Translations under genes and position numbers: made by a program
Origin: Nitrospirota bacterium
Lineage (GTDB): Bacteria; Nitrospirota; Nitrospiria; Nitrospirales; UBA8639
DNA: 5,566 nucleotides
Reading direction: 5' to 3'
Assembly: GCA_020355985.1 (NCBI GenBank)
Contig: CP070628.1
Span: 303,328 to 308,893 of the forward strand
Shown: positions 4,184-5,566 of the stretch, in pieces
Numbering within the stretch: the stretch's first letter is position 1
Layout of the letters: every line of letters begins with the position of its first letter
Notes under the pieces: generated by a model
What the model saw: only the letters and a program-made list of their open reading frames with translations
Databases searched by the model: none
Told to the model about the DNA's origin: nothing

Positions 4184-5566
4184 ATGAACACTTCTTTCTT
4201 TCCATTCAATAATAAGATCCATGTAGGGGTTGTTCTCGGTCACCTCATTCTCGTCACGGTTCTAGGTGTAGCATTGTGGGGGCTTCATCAGACCGTGAAC
4301 AGCTTTGAATCGGTTTCGCATTCAGCGGAAGTAACCAACAGCCTTTTCCGACTGTTCCTGAATCTTAAAGAAGCAGAGGAGCATCAGCGTGGTTTTCTCC
4401 TTTCTGGAGAATCTGACTTTCTTACATCCTATCGCAAGGCGGTTCAAGATATTCAGGACGACATGGCACAATTGCATTCGGTGTCGCTTAAGAATGACCC
4501 TCTTGATTCAAGACTTCAGGAATTCAACAACATGCTTCAAAAACGGCTTACTCTTTTGCAAAGCGTTCTCGATCAATTTTCTACTGAAGGCCCCCCGGCA
4601 GTTCGAGAAGCGATCATCAAAGGGATCGGGAAGAACGTGATGCAGGAAATTCAAAAGTTTATCCTGAATATGAATCAAGAAGCTTCCACCTCCCTCCACC
4701 ACCTGCATTCGGCAGCCCATGACCTGGAATCCTTGACTATTCAAACAATGATCGTGGGCATTGTTTTAACACTGATAATAGGGTTGATCACGCTCTGGAA
4801 ACTTCGACAGGATTTACTTGATCGCCAACAGCTTGAACGACGCGTACTTGAAGAGGCCAAAATGGCTGAAGTCAGTCGTCTTATTGGTGACATTAGCCAC
4901 GACATAAAAAACATGCTCACACCCGCTCAAATGGGCATGAACCTACTCGAGGAGGAGCTCGACGAATTTTTCCAGCGGCTGCCACCTGCAACTGGGGATA
5001 CAACCCAACAGACCCAGGCCTTATATAAAGATGTGATCACGATGGCACGGAGAGGAACCTTGCGCATTCAAGAGCGAGTGAAGGAAATCGCGGATGCGGT
5101 GAAGGGCCGAAGCGCATCTCCACACTTTGCTGACTGTCAATTAAGTGAAATCATTGGAAATGTGTTGGAGGCCTTACGACTGTATGGAGATAAGAGCGGA
5201 GTCTCATTACAACATCAGGGACTTGAGACCCTTCCAACCATTCGTGCCGACCAGCAACGTCTTTTTAACGCGTTTTACAATCTTGTGAATAATGCCATCC
5301 CTGAGGTTCCGGCTGGTGGATCTATCACGATCACTGGCAAACTCGCATCAGATGACAAGCACATACTCGTCAATGTTAAAGACACGGGGCGTGGCATGTC
5401 ATCCGAGGTTCGTGACAGCCTTTTCACTCAAAATGTGGTCAGTCGCAAATCTGGTGGCACCGGGTTGGGAACGAAGATTGTCAAGGATGTCGTTGATGTT
5501 CATGGAGGAACGATTTGTGTAGACAGTCAAGAAGGTCAGGGAACCACGTTCACAGTCTGTCTCCCC
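4184..5566 (+). CDS. CHASE3-domain sensor histidine kinase, 3' end beyond the window
   Basis: The frame is open from ATG 4184 to the last base (461 codons, no stop), so the gene is nearly complete but cut at the right edge. TM1 at about 14-34 and TM2 at about 187-206 flank a helical extracytoplasmic CHASE3-type sensor (about 36-180) with the typical segment EEHQRGFLLSGESDFLTSYR (65-84). TM2 leads without an evident HAMP into the transmitter: H-box LIGDISHDIKNMLTP with His239, N-box NAFYNLVNNAIPEV (Asn369, Asn370), G1 VKDTGRGM (400-405) and G2 SGGTGLGTKIVKDVVDVHGG. The end GQGTTFTVCLP is the usual last strand of HATPase_c, so the stop is probably close. The transmitter has NtrB-like features (HDIKN, short G1-G2 lid) unlike the HPK1-type kinase next to it, so the two are not recent duplicates. 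The stimulus is unknown. A response regulator may follow downstream, but that is outside the window. Confidence 0.92.
   Translation, partial: MNTSFFPFNNKIHVGVVLGHLILVTVLGVALWGLHQTVNSFESVSHSAEVTNSLFRLFLNLKEAEEHQRGFLLSGESDFLTSYRKAVQDIQDDMAQLHSVSLKNDPLDSRLQEFNNMLQKRLTLLQSVLDQFSTEGPPAVREAIIKGIGKNVMQEIQKFILNMNQEASTSLHHLHSAAHDLESLTIQTMIVGIVLTLIIGLITLWKLRQDLLDRQQLERRVLEEAKMAEVSRLIGDISHDIKNMLTPAQMGMNLLEEELDEFFQRLPPATGDTTQQTQALYKDVITMARRGTLRIQERVKEIADAVKGRSASPHFADCQLSEIIGNVLEALRLYGDKSGVSLQHQGLETLPTIRADQQRLFNAFYNLVNNAIPEVPAGGSITITGKLASDDKHILVNVKDTGRGMSSEVRDSLFTQNVVSRKSGGTGLGTKIVKDVVDVHGGTICVDSQEGQGTTFTVCLP

Noticed and set aside
4389..4744. Plus- and minus-strand frames inside the CHASE3 kinase
   Set aside because: The frame from 4184 encodes continuous CHASE3, HisKA and HATPase_c motifs through this region, so these are shadows.
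5292..5522. 76-codon plus-strand frame near the right edge
   Set aside because: It overlaps the HATPase_c G1 and G2 boxes read in the 4184 frame and shows no independent signal.
1..5566. CRISPR array, tRNA/rRNA genes, insertion sequences or integrase attachment sites
   Set aside because: No regularly spaced repeats, cloverleaf-like or rRNA-like segments, transposase motifs or flanking inverted repeats with target duplications were seen on either strand.

Overview
The window looks like a chromosomal stretch from a free-living, Gram-negative-type bacterium. GC is moderate, by eye somewhat under 50%. Gene content is sensory and redox: two membrane histidine kinases, an OmpR/KdpE-like response regulator, an exported type-1 copper protein, a bacterial globin and the end of a cyclopropane-fatty-acid-synthase-like methyltransferase. 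Such content, and the style of both kinases, would suit Nitrospirota or a similar phylum, but this is an impression and not a placement.

Layout. Positions 1-179 (minus) carry a start-less reading frame whose second half is the C-terminal region of a CFA-synthase-like methyltransferase, running off the left edge. Positions 198-686 (minus) hold a globin with a good ribosome binding site and a plausible promoter, interrupted by one in-frame TGA at codon 40. All recognisable heme-pocket residues lie after that stop and are intact. Positions 865-1380 (minus) encode an exported cupredoxin with a 33-residue tandem duplication between signal peptide and copper domain. A 360-base AT-rich gap with two abutting palindromes separates it from a translationally coupled kinase/regulator pair: response regulator 1741-2436 and PilJ/NarX-like sensor kinase 2429-3907 (both minus, 8-base overlap). 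A 276-base divergent intergenic region follows. A second kinase, CHASE3-type, then starts at 4184 on the plus strand and is still open at the right edge (461 codons seen).

How it may work together. The kinase at 2429-3907 presumably phosphorylates the regulator encoded in the same transcript. The regulator would act on promoters, possibly including the AT-rich region upstream of the cupredoxin. The CHASE3 kinase is transcribed away from this pair and probably has its own partner beyond the right edge. A link between signalling and the copper and heme proteins is suggested only by proximity. The left 700 bases look like a zone of gene decay: a start-less methyltransferase end beside a globin with one nonsense codon.

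No tRNA, rRNA, CRISPR, insertion sequence or phage gene was recognised. The least ordinary features are the nonsense-interrupted but otherwise intact globin and the cupredoxin duplication, which includes part of the signal-peptide core.
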